64,000 nt of DNA from Spodoptera frugiperda (lineage: Eukaryota > Arthropoda > Insecta > Lepidoptera > Noctuidae): positions 21,512,571 through 21,576,570 of the forward strand of contig NC_064236.1 of the NCBI RefSeq assembly GCF_023101765.2, in the 5' to 3' direction. Shown here in pieces: positions 24,418 to 36,735 of this stretch. Positions within the stretch are counted from its first letter, which is position 1. Every line of letters starts with the position of its first letter. Below the pieces are notes generated by a model. That model worked only from the letters and a program-made list of their open reading frames with translations, did no database searches and was not told the DNA's origin. A program made the position numbers and the translations under genes.

Positions 24418-24605
24418 GAATGATGCCTGCGGCTTCGCTCGCACCTGTGGATTGTAGTCTTTTTGAAAATCAAAAGTAGCCCAAGTTACTCCTTAGTACA
24501 TCAGCTACCTGCCAAGTCCCTTAAAAATCTATCCAGCCATTTCGGAGAATAGCGAGAACAAACAGACTGACACACCGGCAGACAGATACAAATTGGAAAA
24601 AATGT
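24418..24605 (+). repeat. Interspersed repeat with TTTCGGAGAATAGCGAGAAC
   Basis: GCCTGCGGCTTCGCTCGCAC, TACATCAGCTACCTGCCAAG, ATCCAGCCATTTCGGAGAAT and ACAAACAGACTGACACACCG in order resemble a repeat very common in moth and butterfly genomes. It is single copy in this window, so the class is uncertain. Confidence 0.5.
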
Positions 24606-25497
24606 ATCGTATGTAAGAATATATTTGTTACCAATCGAACTCTTTTCACAGTTTTCGGGAGAGTCGACCGATGGTCTACATATTTAACGAAGATCAGACA
24701 GCAGTGCTTTCTAACAAACCTAATCGTATGGAACTGCGATTTACAAGCGTGAAGATTATGTCAAGTCCCACTTTTCCGGAGCTGTGGAATACCTAGCGGG
24801 TTTACAGTTTTCTGTATATAAACTTCTCTGAAAACTTAAAATCTGCTGTTGATTACAATCGTCAGATTTATCTTCAAAACATGTAGATAACTAACTACAT
24901 TAACTTATCGCGGAAACCTAACTATTAAGAATTTGAGAAACTAATATTAAACTTAAGATTTAACAGTAGCACCGAGAGTTATTCAAAATCGAAAGTTTAA
25001 GCTAGATTGAATTCACCTACCTCTACGAAAATACTTCAATGTCAAATTCAAATAATATGAAGGTATATTATAACACTACGGAAACAAATCGGTCAAACCC
25101 TTCGACGCCCTTCAGGACGGAAACCAATCCTCATAAAAACGGTGCGTCATAAAAATCCGTCATAAAAATATGTGGGTATGTTAATACGCGGCCGCGGGAC
25201 CGACGTGAATCCGATATTCGATTTTACTAGTTCTGATTTTATGTGGAATTAGTTGCAAAAGGGACGGGACCGAATTGGAAAACTACGTGGTTCCGTTTTT
25301 GCTGTAGAATATGTAGTTGAGTGATGAATTTGAATGTGAAATGATGGATGTATTATGATGTGAAAGAAAAAGCGTACCCGGTAAGTTCGGGTTCTTTTGA
25401 CCCACTGAGGTAACTTTGATCTAAATTCCATAACTATAGGAATCCAAAACAATGATTATATTAGTTTTTTATTGGTCTTAAAGTTTGAGTCGGAATT

Positions 25498-25673
25498 ACC
25501 GTGTAGGACTGCCCAGTAGTTTACAAGGGCACTGGCTCGAATAATAGGAGTAGGAACGGGGTGCCTTTTAGTCAGTAAGAGACACACCCTCTTACCGCTA
25601 AGGCAGGTAGGCCCTCTCGTTTCGCCTAAGGCGGGAGAAGTCGTTGGATGATTTTGCCCATTCAAAAAAAAAA
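25498..25673 (+). mobile_element. R1-tail, copy with A-run
   Basis: GGACTGCCCAGTAGTTTAC, GGAACGGGGTGCCTTTTAGT and CAGTAAGAGACACACCCTCT, then AAGGCGGGAGAAGTCGTTGG and (A)10. It matches the 3' UTR of 38892-39478, with a small extra segment in the CCCTCT region. Confidence 0.75.
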
Positions 25674-26269
25674 GCGTCAACCTTACTCGATTTTAAGGTA
25701 TGTGATGTTCAAAGAAGCTTAAGATGAATTCCGTAAAAAGGTAACTTTATTTCTATAGGTTTACCTTTAATTTAAATCGAAAGCTTTTTTATTGAACTGA
25801 TTTATTTTTGTTTACAAAACTTGAGATCTTATTACGACGCAGTGTTCTAATATACTTAAGAATAACAAGTGAATTAATACATTCAATATGTACTTTAAAA
25901 CTATGGCAATACACGAAGCACTAGCGAGTTTCACCGTTACCAAAACCTATTAAGTCCAAGACGTTAGTATTTTAATAAATGAGAGAACGTCACAGGCACT
26001 TTGGCAACTTGAAATTAACTTTGTGCCCCTGGGACCAGTATGAAAGCCATGAATACGGTACGGTACACGGCGCCATTGTTAACTGCCAGTCTCCATGAAC
26101 TTGCAATGGAACTTAGAATCTGAGGAGCCATTGTGCAACGACTGTTGGCTTATGACAGTGCGCAATGACCGCCTATGGAAACGGAAATTCTGTTGAAGTT
26201 TGCCGAGATTTGTTCATTAAGCTGGGTCTACTATGCTGTTATGGCTTTAACTGGAACTGCAACGCCTGA
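25674..26269. other. Spacer upstream of the LINE remnant
   Basis: No gene recognised. 26020-26170 is less AT-rich and may be an unrecognised older part of the LINE. Confidence 0.3.
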
Positions 26270-26617
26270 TATTATTATTGGCAGAAAATGTTCGTATGTT
26301 CGATCCCTTATTAAACGAAACAAACTACTACAGAGCAACAGACACAATTATGAAACTAGACATAAGGATAGATTGAGCCAGCCTTTCTTTAGATTGACAA
26401 AAAGTCGTTCATGGGATTCTGTGTTAAATGTTATAACAAAATTCCAGAGGAAATAAAACACCTAAATGAAAGACAATTTAAATTATGTATTAGAAAAACG
26501 ATGTGTAGACTAGCATACTACAAATTGAATGATTATATAGAGGATAAAAATGCTTGGAGGCAGGTTGGTCCAGCTCCACAGGGTAACGAAAAAAAAAAAC
26601 TAATTCCAATAATGTAG
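26270..26617 (+). pseudogene. C-terminal end of LINE reverse-transcriptase ORF, frameshifted
   Basis: The first frame reads through HNYETRHKDRLSQPFFRLTK and the reading then moves to the second frame for CYNKIPEEIKHLNE, LAYYKLNDYIEDKNAW and a stop at about 26615. This block order (YNTRxK, FYNKIPxEI, YYxxxDYxxDKxAW) is a familiar C-terminus of lepidopteran LINE polyproteins, beyond the reverse-transcriptase domain. The frame shift lies near 26400-26415. No endonuclease, YxDD or other catalytic residues are included. It cannot encode a functional product. Confidence 0.8.
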
Positions 26618-27180
26618 TAATATAACCATGTTATTTCAATGTGTTCTGTTAAACTTGATACAATCGTTGTAAATGTGAGAGCCCTGTAATTAGCTAAAAC
26701 TGAATTAGACTAGTAGAATGCACTTGTGTCAGCTTGGAGTTGTCATGCTCACTCAAAGGTCTCATTGGCGGTGGCACGGGCATTGGATCGCTCGATTCCC
26801 TGCAATATGGTTGAGTTGGGCGGTGCTGGTGTACGTGTCATGTTCGTGAACGGGCGCTGTCAACTGGGACTGGTCAACTCCAGACTGCATTAATTTTGTT
26901 GTTCTCAGGGTTATTTTCTTTTTCTATCACTTTCACTGAATATTAGTTTTACATTGTTCTCACATAGTTGAAGCAATCGAAACAATGTAACCAAGAATTG
27001 TATTGTGAATCTGATTGAAAAAGAGTAACCTATGGAGTTTCTTGCTCGTTCTTCTCTATACTGACCTATACTAGAGGACTGACCGACAGACAGACGTTAT
27101 TAATATTATTATATTTGCTTTGACGTTTAAAAGTGCCTTCCTGGTCTATTTGAAATAAATAATTTTGACTTTGACTTTGA
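26270..27180 (+). mobile_element. 5'-truncated non-LTR retrotransposon (LINE-j), 3' part
   Basis: The element keeps the extreme C-terminus of its reverse-transcriptase ORF (listed separately), a 3' UTR of about 560 bp, and the terminal GGAGTTTCTTGCTCGTTCTT...TTTGACTTTGACTTTGA tail that also occurs alone at 11529-11697 and partly at 53230-53345. The polymerase catalytic domain is not present. The clade is most likely Jockey-like or CR1-like, judged from the protein end and the hexamer tail; that needs a search. Confidence 0.78.
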
Positions 27181-27894
27181 ACGATGGTTATGTGATCGTA
27201 TTTCGACAAAGAACGCTGGTAAATAATTTCAATCGGGAGAATAAACTTTATATAATTTATTTCGATTATAATGTGTTGACTGAATTCAAAGAACTGAATA
27301 TTTCATTGTAAAATATTAGTATTGTTTTGTACCTAAAATAATCAATATAGTGATTCACGATGTTTCTCTCAAACAGCTATTTTCCAATGAACGTTAAATT
27401 TAATTTAATTTAATTAATACCATTAACTAAATAACGGAAATTAAAGTGCATTAAACGATATTTCAAATATCCTCTATATATGTATATTTGAAATGTCGAG
27501 GATAGCCATATTTCGGAGAGTAGGTACAAGGACATTTTTGAAACACTAACTATGAAAACAAAAAAGTTCGAATGGACAACAAACTTCATTTTCATCCATT
27601 CCATTCCTTTCCAATATTAACGTACCGCGTTGACCTCTTTAGGGACAAGTTTTTCTATTTTATTATCGACAATTACACGGCGACAGAAATACCAATGTAT
27701 GACGGATGCCACCAGTATTGAAATTTGGCCTCTCTTCTTATTTCTTTACTTATTAAAGATTTTCACACCTTTTCAACTTAGCAGTGTGTGTGGAACGCGT
27801 GTGGTTCGTTTCTTAAATATTAGCTCCCCGCACACATTACTTTATGTGTGCCGCAAACTTTGTAGATACTCTTAAAAGTAGTACAAAGATTTTC
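27181..27894. other. Intergenic, nothing recognised
   Basis: Short open frames only (the longest, 27630-27875, has no recognisable motif). Confidence 0.35.
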
Positions 27895-28060
27895 GTAAGA
27901 AGGCATATTTAAACACTACTGACAAAAGATGAAAGAATACATCGTGAGGAATATTGGGCTTATAATTTCTAATTATAAGTTTGAAATCGCAAGCCTGCAT
28001 TGAGCAAGTTAATGCCTAAACTTTCTCCGTGTCCTTATCGGCTGTTGAGGATCTATATGC
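27895..28060 (+). mobile_element. SINE-a 3' part, copy 3
   Basis: AACACTACTGACAAAAGATG, AAAGAATACATCGTGAGGAA, TTGGGCTTATAATTTCTAAT, TTTGAAATCGCAAGCCTGCA and AACTTTCTCCGTGTCC are collinear with the body at 4810-4935. The tRNA head is missing. Confidence 0.72.
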
Positions 28061-30324
28061 AAGGATGCTGTACCAATTAATGTCTTATCGTATACGGCTA
28101 CGTCTAAACCAACACGAATATGATATAGGGCTATAGTACCTATATAGTTTATACATAATATTAGGGCCTTGCAACAGGCTTTGCCTAATTCAAAGGCTAA
28201 CCGTAAATGGTTCGGCAATGTTGACGATATTACACTAGGAATCAGTAATGAATGTGTGCTGACGTTGACAGCGATGTATGATACATATTAAAAAGGATTA
28301 AGTTGGTCAGTACCACCGTGTGTGGCCTAGGGTTGTTTAAAAAAATATACAATTTTATTAATTTTAATTATTACAGTTTTTTTTTCTCACCAAAACATTA
28401 TCAAACATATGAAAAAAGTTATGAATTAGTTAGCCAAAGTTATTAGCTACTGTTTGTCGTTGTTTTTTTGTTTCTACGACGCATACAACCTTTGATATCA
28501 CTTAAAGTAAAAAATATATTAAAATAGGCATAATTTTTAGGGGCAGGGGGTTCAAACCCTCATATTTTTTTTTGTCGATAAAATTAGATGTAGTACTCAG
28601 CCTTAACGGGTTAGAAGTCTCACCCCTATCACATTGTATATTTTGAATTTATGAAACAGAGGATTCTTTAATTTCTTTGAACCATGTAAAAATCGCGCTT
28701 CGTTTGTTTTTAATTTCAATTTTTGTGTCTCTATTTAATCCTAATGATATTTGGGACTAGCGGGAACTAAGAATTAATAGCATGTAGATACATAAAAGAT
28801 AAGGACTGAAATTGTTAAGATTCAGATAAATAAGATAATAATTATCTCTTAATGTTCTTAAAACAAATAAAGAACAGAAATAAGTAGACGAAATGCAAAT
28901 GTCCTTCAGAAGTTGTGAAATGTTTTATTAAAATTATGAAACATCACACACAGATATTATGTGTGTGTATGTAATTATCCCCAGGGACGAAAGCGTTGGC
29001 ATGTCAAAGACCTTTCCAATTAACCTTAGATGAAACTTATGTGAACACTTGAAAGCGATTTCATTACCTACTAGAGTTCTCGTCCATCATATTTTAATAT
29101 TTTACTGTATATACAATACTGCCTATCTTTAATTTAAAGCAATATTGACTAAAAATAAATCTGCATAAAATACTATTTTGTGACAATTAATGAGTTATAA
29201 AATGATCACTTGCAATGGTTTAATATTACTTTAAACCTCTGTTCAATTATTCGTCAAACAAAAAAGGCAACACAAACTGCTTCGTATTTGGCATTGAGAA
29301 TGCGATACCTCCCTCTTAATCGATGAAACTTCATCACAGTTAATCTGTGCTTGATGCGACAAATCGCTCATCACATACATCGCTCCTGTCGCAACCAAAA
29401 TTGTCAATGCATTAGCTTATCTGACAACGAGCTTTGATATCAAACCTGACTGATAGGCCTGATTGCCGCAGCTCATCGCGTCTAGGCAGCCTAATATATA
29501 GGTAGAAAAGCTTAAATATCACGTCACGCTACGCACGTCGCAAACGGTGACACGTTTGTTATTGTTGAATGAAACAGCCACATTAATTAGCTATAGGTAG
29601 GTATTATTAATGCTAAGTTTGTACATGTGGTCCGTCAGCTGGCAAAGTTATCTATTAATACCGCATTAAATATGCTTTGTTCACAGTTGGCGTGTGAATA
29701 GATATGTTGTTCACATACTCTTTATACAGTTTCATGTTTCAGTTTTAACTTGACTCAAATATAAATGGGAGTATTTGGTATAGAGAGACTGCCATCAGAA
29801 ATATTTTAACCAATTAGGCTGATCCTTATTTTTGGTTACATGTAATCCTAGTAATGAGATTTTCGTTTTTACTTTTGCCATTATATTTTTTTCACCGCGC
29901 CATCACACGTGTGTTATTCACACAACACCTTTGATAGAAATACTAGAGTGGCAATAAAACCACACCACATGTTCGGCAAACAGTCACTTGTGGCCATCTC
30001 ACGCAACAATGCTGGTTAAATATTAAAAGTGCAGTTAGTCAGAACAGTTAGTCGGTGATAGGCTACAGTTAGTTTAATTGAACCAGGCTTGCTAACTAGA
30101 CGGTGTATGAGCTTTTATAATCGACTGACTAAGGGCCGATGAATGGCGGTTTTTATAGTGTAGCTACGTGTGTCCAAGTTACTGTTGCATTTCTGACCGT
30201 AGTTTAACGAAGGAAATTTATTTTATCTGGTTTTTGAAATGATAACCAAACATAGTGACATTTTTATATTGCAATTTCAAGAATTCATAAGCATTTTGTT
30301 TTATAAATGGACTAGCTTTGTGGT
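28061..30324. other. Intergenic, nothing recognised
   Basis: AT-rich with microsatellite-like CACACACAGATATTATGTGT near 28945. No gene or repeat partner was identified. Confidence 0.35.
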
Positions 30325-30475
30325 GCCCGGGCTTTCTCGTTGTAGCTCTCTCCAGACGGATCGCGGGACGATCTCCGGCCGCCGTAAGTGCGGGCCTGCG
30401 GACGGCGAGCAAGGGTACCTCGCCGTCCGACCCGACCCGTGCATTATGCGCGTCGCGTTTCGCGCGCGAATTGGA
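30325..30475 (+). mobile_element. R1-type LINE internal 3' UTR fragment
   Basis: GATCGCGGGACGATCTCCGG, CCGCCGTAAGTGCGGGCCTG, CGGACGGCGAGCAAGGGTAC and GCGCGTCGCGTTTCGCGCGC match 39155-39275 of the better element. Both ends are cut, with no poly-A. The overlapping open frames on both strands are products of high GC content, not genes. Confidence 0.75.
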
Positions 30476-30809
30476 TGATTTTTGTATCTTCTGCGCTATG
30501 TAAATTTTCAATGAAATCTTTTGCCAATCCTACAGCATGGCCTCTACAAATGCGAAAGAGTGTTTTATTTTGGTTTTGTTTGATTGCTTATCTTTCTCGC
30601 ATCGGAATTTGTCATAGTATCATTTTTGTGTCTGGACAAATGTACATAGCTACTGAAAGAGAGTTTTGTTAGGAAATAGGACAACAATCGAGAACACGGA
30701 TCACGATCTTCTGGTGTTATGATAAGTGACACCAGAAAACTTACGAGTGGTATAGGCTACGTTTTCTTGACACGTGGACGAAAGCGTGATTAACAGACAG
30801 TAAGTATAT

Positions 30810-31110
30810 ATGTTTATATGGCCTAGGAGCAAGCAGGCCGGATAACCGGACGGTAAGCGAGGGAGAGCCATGCTTCGGCACGTATGGGCTGGAAACAACG
30901 CTTGCGTTGTGTAAGTGAGGTTACCGGAAACCCAATTCCAATTCCCCCTTCCCAATCTTCCCCATCCCCGATTCCCGAACAACAACCCTTAAATTCCTAA
31001 CTCCCAAAAAGCCGGCAACGCACTTGTAACGCCTCTGGTGTTTCAGGTGTCCATGGGCGGCGGCGATTGCTTACCATCAGGTAATACGTATGCTCGATTA
31101 CCGGCGTGTT
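30810..31110 (+). mobile_element. LINE-m 3' end with A-run
   Basis: CCATGCTTCGGCACGTATGG, AACAACGCTTGCGTTGTGTA, TTACCGGAAACCCAATTCCA, CCCCGATTCCCGAACAACAA, CCGGCAACGCACTTGTAACG, GTCCATGGGCGGCGGCGATT, CCATCAGGTAATACG, then an A-run near 31110. It is the most complete copy of this family in the window and aligns both with 9956-10125 and 23785-23980, showing that these belong to one element. Confidence 0.82.
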
Positions 31111-31124
31111 TCATAAAAAAAAAC

Positions 31125-31310
31125 AATCTGCGCCGCCCATGGACACTCACTCACCATTGGCTTTACGAGATCATTGTTGACCTTTTGAGAATGGGAGCAG
31201 AATTGGGTCGATAACCTCACTTACATAACGAATACGTGCTTTCACGCCGGCTTTCTTTCCGGTCGTGATATCACTGCAGCCTTTTCGTACCAAAGCATGA
31301 CTCTCTTATG
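31125..31310 (-). mobile_element. LINE-m related fragment, inverted
   Basis: GCGCCGCCCATGGACACTCA is the reverse complement of the GTGTCCATGGGCGGCG block; ACGTGCTTTCACGCCGGCTT looks like the inverted CGTGAAA-containing block. It lies immediately after, and opposite to, the 30810-31110 copy, making a tail-to-tail pair. Assignment of the right half is weaker. Confidence 0.5.
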
Positions 31311-31503
31311 TAAATACTAGCCCCAAGTTACACTAGCCGTAATACTGTAATTAGGTAAATATTATCGTAATACCTAGGGAATACATAATTAGATGAATGA
31401 TAGTATGAATGTACATAATTATATGCTCTTTGGTTGATGCATAGCGTTGAGATATTAGCTGTCACACCGTTCACACTAACGTGTCTATTATCGCCACAGT
31501 GCC

Positions 31504-31637
31504 GTAAAACGGGGTGAATAGAATTCAAAGGGTGAATAGGAATAGGGTGAACATATATTAGAACATTTTCCCAACATTTATTCACCCCTCTTCTGTATCA
31601 GCTATTCAACCCTTGAATTCTATTCACCCCGTTTTAC
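31504..31637. mobile_element. Foldback MITE, 134 bp, GTAAAACGGGGTGAATAG ends
   Basis: GTAAAACGGGGTGAATAGAA TTC is inverted at 31615-31637, and pairing continues for about 34 bp per arm with a few mismatches (AAAGGGTGAAT opposite ATTCAACCCTT). It has extra internal GGGTGAAT repeats and no coding sequence. This is the structure of a small MITE. Confidence 0.82.
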
Positions 31638-33566
31638 CGTATAAAATTCGACTAGTAGTTGATTTGTTATTTTTATACGTTTTACAGATTTCTTGGAATT
31701 TTTAAGTTGATAATATGATATTTTATGGTATTCTCAGTAGCAACTAAGTTTACGTATATATTTTAGGCATAAATATATTACATTCTACTATGTAGATATT
31801 AATGATTTTAGGTGGTGTTTTGAATGAGAATTACATATTAATTAATTTTTAAAGAAGAGTTTTATACTCACTACTTTTGTAAAATAACATTTCCGTACAG
31901 TTTAAATTAATTATTTATTTTATTTTCGAAAACCATTAAAATTAAGCTACTTATTCTTTATTATGTAAATATTAATATTGGAAGCCAAAGAAAATATTTT
32001 AGAAGATAGTTTTAAGCAAACAATAGACATTACGATACATCTATATCTAAAACTACATAGGAAACCTAGTTCTGTTTATCACAATTTTAATTATAAAGTT
32101 ATTATTATTAAATTGATTTTAGCAAAAGATTTTTATATTTAATCATTATTAAACTAATTTTAGCAAAATATTTTTATATTACATTTATAGATATTATTAT
32201 ATTATATTAAAAGATTAGTAAAGTTTAGATTAGTTTAGTTTAAGATTAGTAAACATTTATTTAAAAAATCATTTTCTATAGCTTGTCAAAGTTTAATAAT
32301 ATGAATATTTGTTTTATTTTAAGATAGAAGAGAGACTAATTTTTTATGAAATTTTATAGAGACTACATAAGAAGGGTGTACTATATGTATGTACTTACAT
32401 ATGTGTGTATATTCGCTTCCATGTTGACCTGGGGATTAAAGAAAAATAATCTGTATCAGGTGCAAGAACACTGGCCAAGAATTATGAACCTAATGTACTA
32501 TGTAGTAAGACTGAAATTACTGAAAAATTACATTTAAATTAAACATTTACCTATATAGGTAATTAGTTTTTGTTTAATTATTTTTATATGATTACTTATA
32601 TATTTTTTATATTATTTTAATTCGTCCGTTTTATTAATTTTGTTTGCAATTTACATACTAAATATTATGACACTAAATAAATTTCGATAAATAAACAAAC
32701 AGGTATTTGTAAACTCATTTTAATTAAACGGGTTAAAAATTGTATGTTTATAAGAACATACGTATCTTATCTATACTCCAAAAGTTATTTCAGTCAAAAA
32801 GCGAAGAATCAAAGAACTAAAAATAACATTTTGCCCGACCCTAGATTGAACCGACACTCGATCAAAGACTCTTTGTAAGTCATCAAATAAATACTCATCT
32901 ATAATTTACGAAACTCCTTTCTTAAAAATACTTCCTCGTTTAATAAATGTCATAGAGTTCATTTTTGTATCCACAGTTCTTTCAAACTGCAATCTAAAAG
33001 AAAGGACAACAATAGAATGATACAAAGAAAAGGCGACCTTAAAGAACTTAAGTCGATACATTATACAAAGGGACTTGTGTCACAGCATTGCGGTGTAATA
33101 GTAAACTCTACTTAGAAGTGATAGGGTTGAATTTAGTTTGTAAAAGATTTTTCTTTTGACGAAATGGAAAATATGTCCCACAATTACCACTTACAACATA
33201 ATGATCGTTATTCTACGAGAACCCTTCTCGTAGGCAGAGAAAGTACTGTTACAACGTCTACTTTTATTTTATAGATTTCATTAAAATAGTCTTTTGTATG
33301 TTTAGTCGAAACAGGTCTTTAGGGACAAGTCTGTCACCAAACTTTGTTTTATTTATTCGGAGTTACAAAGAAAAATGATCTTATATTGTAAAAAACATCT
33401 AATAATATTTACCTAGTTGTTCATGACTCGCTCGATCTCACAAGTCGCAACTATAAGTTAATTTAATTAGTAAATAGATAATTATCGAGTAAGGTTTCCA
33501 ATTATAACGATTATCGAGCAAAGTTGGAATCGATTATGACGAATATAATTCATTGTATTGTTGGTA
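31638..33566. other. Extremely AT-rich spacer
   Basis: No gene recognised. 32104-32144 and 32145-32185 are a 41-bp tandem pair (shared TTTTAGCAAAA-ATTTTTATATT core). A 63-codon frame at 32346-32537 starts with ATG but has no motif. Confidence 0.4.
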
Positions 33567-33664
33567 TCTATACTAATATTATAAAGCTGAAGAGTTTGTT
33601 TGTTTGTTTGAACGCGCTAATCTCCGGAGCTACTGGTCCGAATTGAATAATTATTTTTGTGTTA
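33567..33664 (+). mobile_element. HelB Helitron, 5' fragment
   Basis: TCTATACTAATATTATAAAG to AATAATTATTTTTGTGTT, after which the sequence departs from the other HelB copies. The 3' half and CTAG end are absent. Confidence 0.85.
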
Positions 33665-34764
33665 GAACTTTCTTGAACCCCTCCCGATACTAAAACCTGG
33701 CTACGCCTATGACTTTAACTATATTCTTATACTCATAATAAAAATAAAACACTTAAACAAATGGCTAATAATACCATCTTACTTACATACTTCCTAAGAC
33801 AAAATACTGTTGCCTTGAAAAGATAAATGAGGATACCATACAAATCTACTCCTTACCTGCCTATCACTCGCGTCTCAGTTCATTGAACCTGTCTTAGTTA
33901 CACTCAATAATATCAACAACTCCCAATAACAATAAAACAATACGACTCTCTACATATTACCTCACAGCATCCCAACGACTCGATACAATAAACTCGTTTA
34001 CATATCTCAAAAGGCTAGGATTCAATAAGTGCATTTTTTTATTATAAACATGCCTCCTTTACGACCATAGACGTACATAAGAATAACAATTGCTAGCGTT
34101 CCCTCGCCCGCGTTTTGTTCAAAGACGACCTTCAGAAACCTCAACCATCCCTTTCTTTCCCATTGTAAAACAGCTACACCCGTCTCACGTTACGTTGGCG
34201 CAAACATGAATAAAATAACACTGTTGCCGCTATCTGTCTCGCTCTTATCTGGGGTTTCCGAACAAGCGGGAAAAGGACAGTAAGTTAGGGTAGAAATGCA
34301 ATAAAATAGAGATGCCTACATGGGAGATTTGTGCCTTAAAAGCGGTGGAGTCCGTTCCATGCGTGGATGTTTTATTTGCTTAAAGAGAAACGGTTCCGAA
34401 GTGTTAACTTCCATTTAATTTGATACAATTATCTTGTTTATTTGGTTGTTGGCAAAAACCTACAGTTTTATCAATTTATAGTTCGGCTTTAAGTTATTAA
34501 TGTCGGTCACAATGGTAATGTTCGAATATTCGACGTCACATTTGTTGACTGAATTTAATGTTTTCGCCGACCTTTGGTGGAAATGGAACGAGACGGCGTC
34601 ATCAAGTGAGTAAACAACTTTCACCCACCACGTGCCACTCGGTTCACAGAAAATGCTCGAGTGAAAATAATTCCTAGAATTACGGAGACATATTTTAATG
34701 TGTCAACTACGGCACTTGGTATTTTAAAAAAAATATACAAAAGCATTTTCATTTTTACACAAAT
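33665..34764. other. Intergenic, nothing recognised
   Basis: AT-rich with a weakly GC-richer block around 34090-34270; no coding motif. Confidence 0.35.
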
Positions 34765-34795
34765 AAACTTGACCTTTTTATAAAAGGTCAAGTTT
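34765..34795. repeat. Small near-loopless palindrome
   Basis: AAACTTGACCTTTTTA (34765-34780) is followed directly by TAAAAGGTCAAGTTT. It immediately precedes the SINE-b head and may mark its insertion site. Confidence 0.7.
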
Positions 34796-34798
34796 GGA

Positions 34799-34998
34799 GG
34801 TACGACTGCCCTGTTGGCACGGTGGCTGGGCAACTGGCTGCCGTACAATGTGTAGCGGGTTCGATTCCCGCACGGAGCAACTCTTTGTGTGATCCACAAA
34901 TTGTAGTTTCGGGTCTGGGTGTCATGTGTATGTGAAATTGTATGTTTGTAAACGCACTTACGACACAGGCGGAAATCCTAATATGGGGTAACGTCTTT
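34799..34998 (+). mobile_element. SINE-b, copy 2 (best preserved)
   Basis: The head has GGCACGGTGGCTGGGCAAC and a perfect B box GCGGGTTCGATTCCCGC followed by ACGGAGCAACTCTTTGTGTG. The body has ATCCACAAATTGTAGTTTCG, GGGTCTGGGTGTCATGTGTA and TTTGTAAACGCACTTACGAC. The T-arm stem (GCGGG/CCCGC) is intact but the rest does not form a clean cloverleaf, so it is a SINE and not a tRNA gene. Confidence 0.88.
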
Positions 34999-36520
34999 TT
35001 TTTTAGAAAAAAAAAGAAAAGATATAGAAGGAAAATCCCGTGTCGGCGTTGAATGTGTAATAAGTATGAATATAAGTTTTGGGTACGTATCGGAAAAGAA
35101 AATGTCCCGTATTGGTTCCCAGAAGTTATGGCAACTCTACCTTTTATGCATACAGTGTGCAATATATTTTGCTGCTGCAGCCTAGTAGGCTAAAAGCCAC
35201 TGAAAGGGGATTTGAACCAGACATGAGTTTGTTTGCCGATAATCTTGTAGTGTGTGCAGATAGAGCCATGGAGGTGCTCTCTGGATGTGCAAATATTATG
35301 ACGTCTGGTGTACGTGCAGCTCATAAAATAATATTGGAGAAAGGCCACGGCTTTAGGTAGCTCTTGTTTACTAAACTCTTGGAAGGTTGCAGGCAGCATG
35401 GTGCTTAGGAACTAAAAACCCTTGAAAATGTTGCACCAAACCAACAAGTAGGTGCTTAAAAGTGTTAAAAAGACTCTAAAAATGTGCATCATCCTCTAAG
35501 GAGAGTAAATCCACAAAGCACAAATCTTCCAATTATTATTAAACTGGTAAAATCAACTGGTAAGTTCAAACTCGATTACGGCAGGTGTCCTCGTGTAACC
35601 TAGAACGCAATTACGTCAGACATGTATTGGGTAATCGAAGTATCGGACAATAACTCGACTCGTGCAACTCACATAATGGTGAATCAATTTCGCGTCGCAG
35701 TGGCAGTCACGCTATTGGAATACCGTCACGTTAATGTACAAATCGATTCCAACTCGATGTCACAAATCGATTTCGACTTTAGTGCTCACCGATTTCCTTG
35801 GATTTTTTAATATATTTGAGTGTTCTACTTTTTTATTTCTGCATTTTTAAGTGGTTGCTTGCTAATTTTTTGAAGTTGTGTGCGCATATTGTTTTACATT
35901 TAGTAAAATAAGTTTTAGTTGTATTTATAAGAAAATTGACACAACTCCTAATTAAAAAAAGCTAGCACCATAGATGAATTCCTACAGGATAAATAAGACT
36001 ACCTACTTGTAACACTAACTTGGATGGGTAAGCCTAGTCTAAACTAAACAATAAATTACTTACAATATAATATACAGTCAACACTAAATAAGATGAAATA
36101 TTACTTAAAAAATTACTAAAAAACGAGTTCTCATAAAACTAATTATAAAAACATTGTATGTTAAATATATTAAAAATAAATACTAAAAATTATAAATAAA
36201 TATAACATATATATAAACTTATAATATATATAAAAATATAACATATATAAATAAATATGAATGGAAGCGAACAAATATAATTATAATTAATAAAAATATA
36301 ATAAAAAAAACTTAATATATATTCTAATATACTACTAAACACATACACTAGAATATTGAAATTACCAAATATTTATTTAACTAATTTTACTATGACATTA
36401 AATTAATATTAAAAGCCCTTCCTCTCTCCTACGAATTTTATATTTTGCTGTGCCCGACAGGGTCCATAATTGTGACTTAATACTGTATTTTCTAACACCT
36501 GTGTACATTATGGATGCAAT

Positions 36521-36735
36521 AAATACTTCAATACTTTAATAAACACCTTTACATAATTTGCATAATTGTTTAACATCTGTAATCGATTATATTATTATTG
36601 ACTGATATAATATAATATAATGTGATAAATACTTTAATACTTGAATAAACACCTTTACACATTTGTTAGCATAATTGTTTAATATCTGTAATTGATTATA
36701 TTATTATTTGAGTGATATAATATCATATAATGTCA
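36521..36735. repeat. 106-bp tandem duplication
   Basis: Two units, starting at 36521 and 36627, share AAATACTTYAATACTT, AATAAACACCTTTACA, GCATAATTGTTTAA, ATCTGTAATYGATTATATTA and GATATAATAT. They are close to 90 percent alike by eye. Only two copies exist. Confidence 0.8.

Noticed and set aside
30218..30672. Overlapping 60-97 codon frames on both strands
   Set aside because: All lie over an R1-type LINE UTR fragment and match 39155-39275 as DNA, not as protein.
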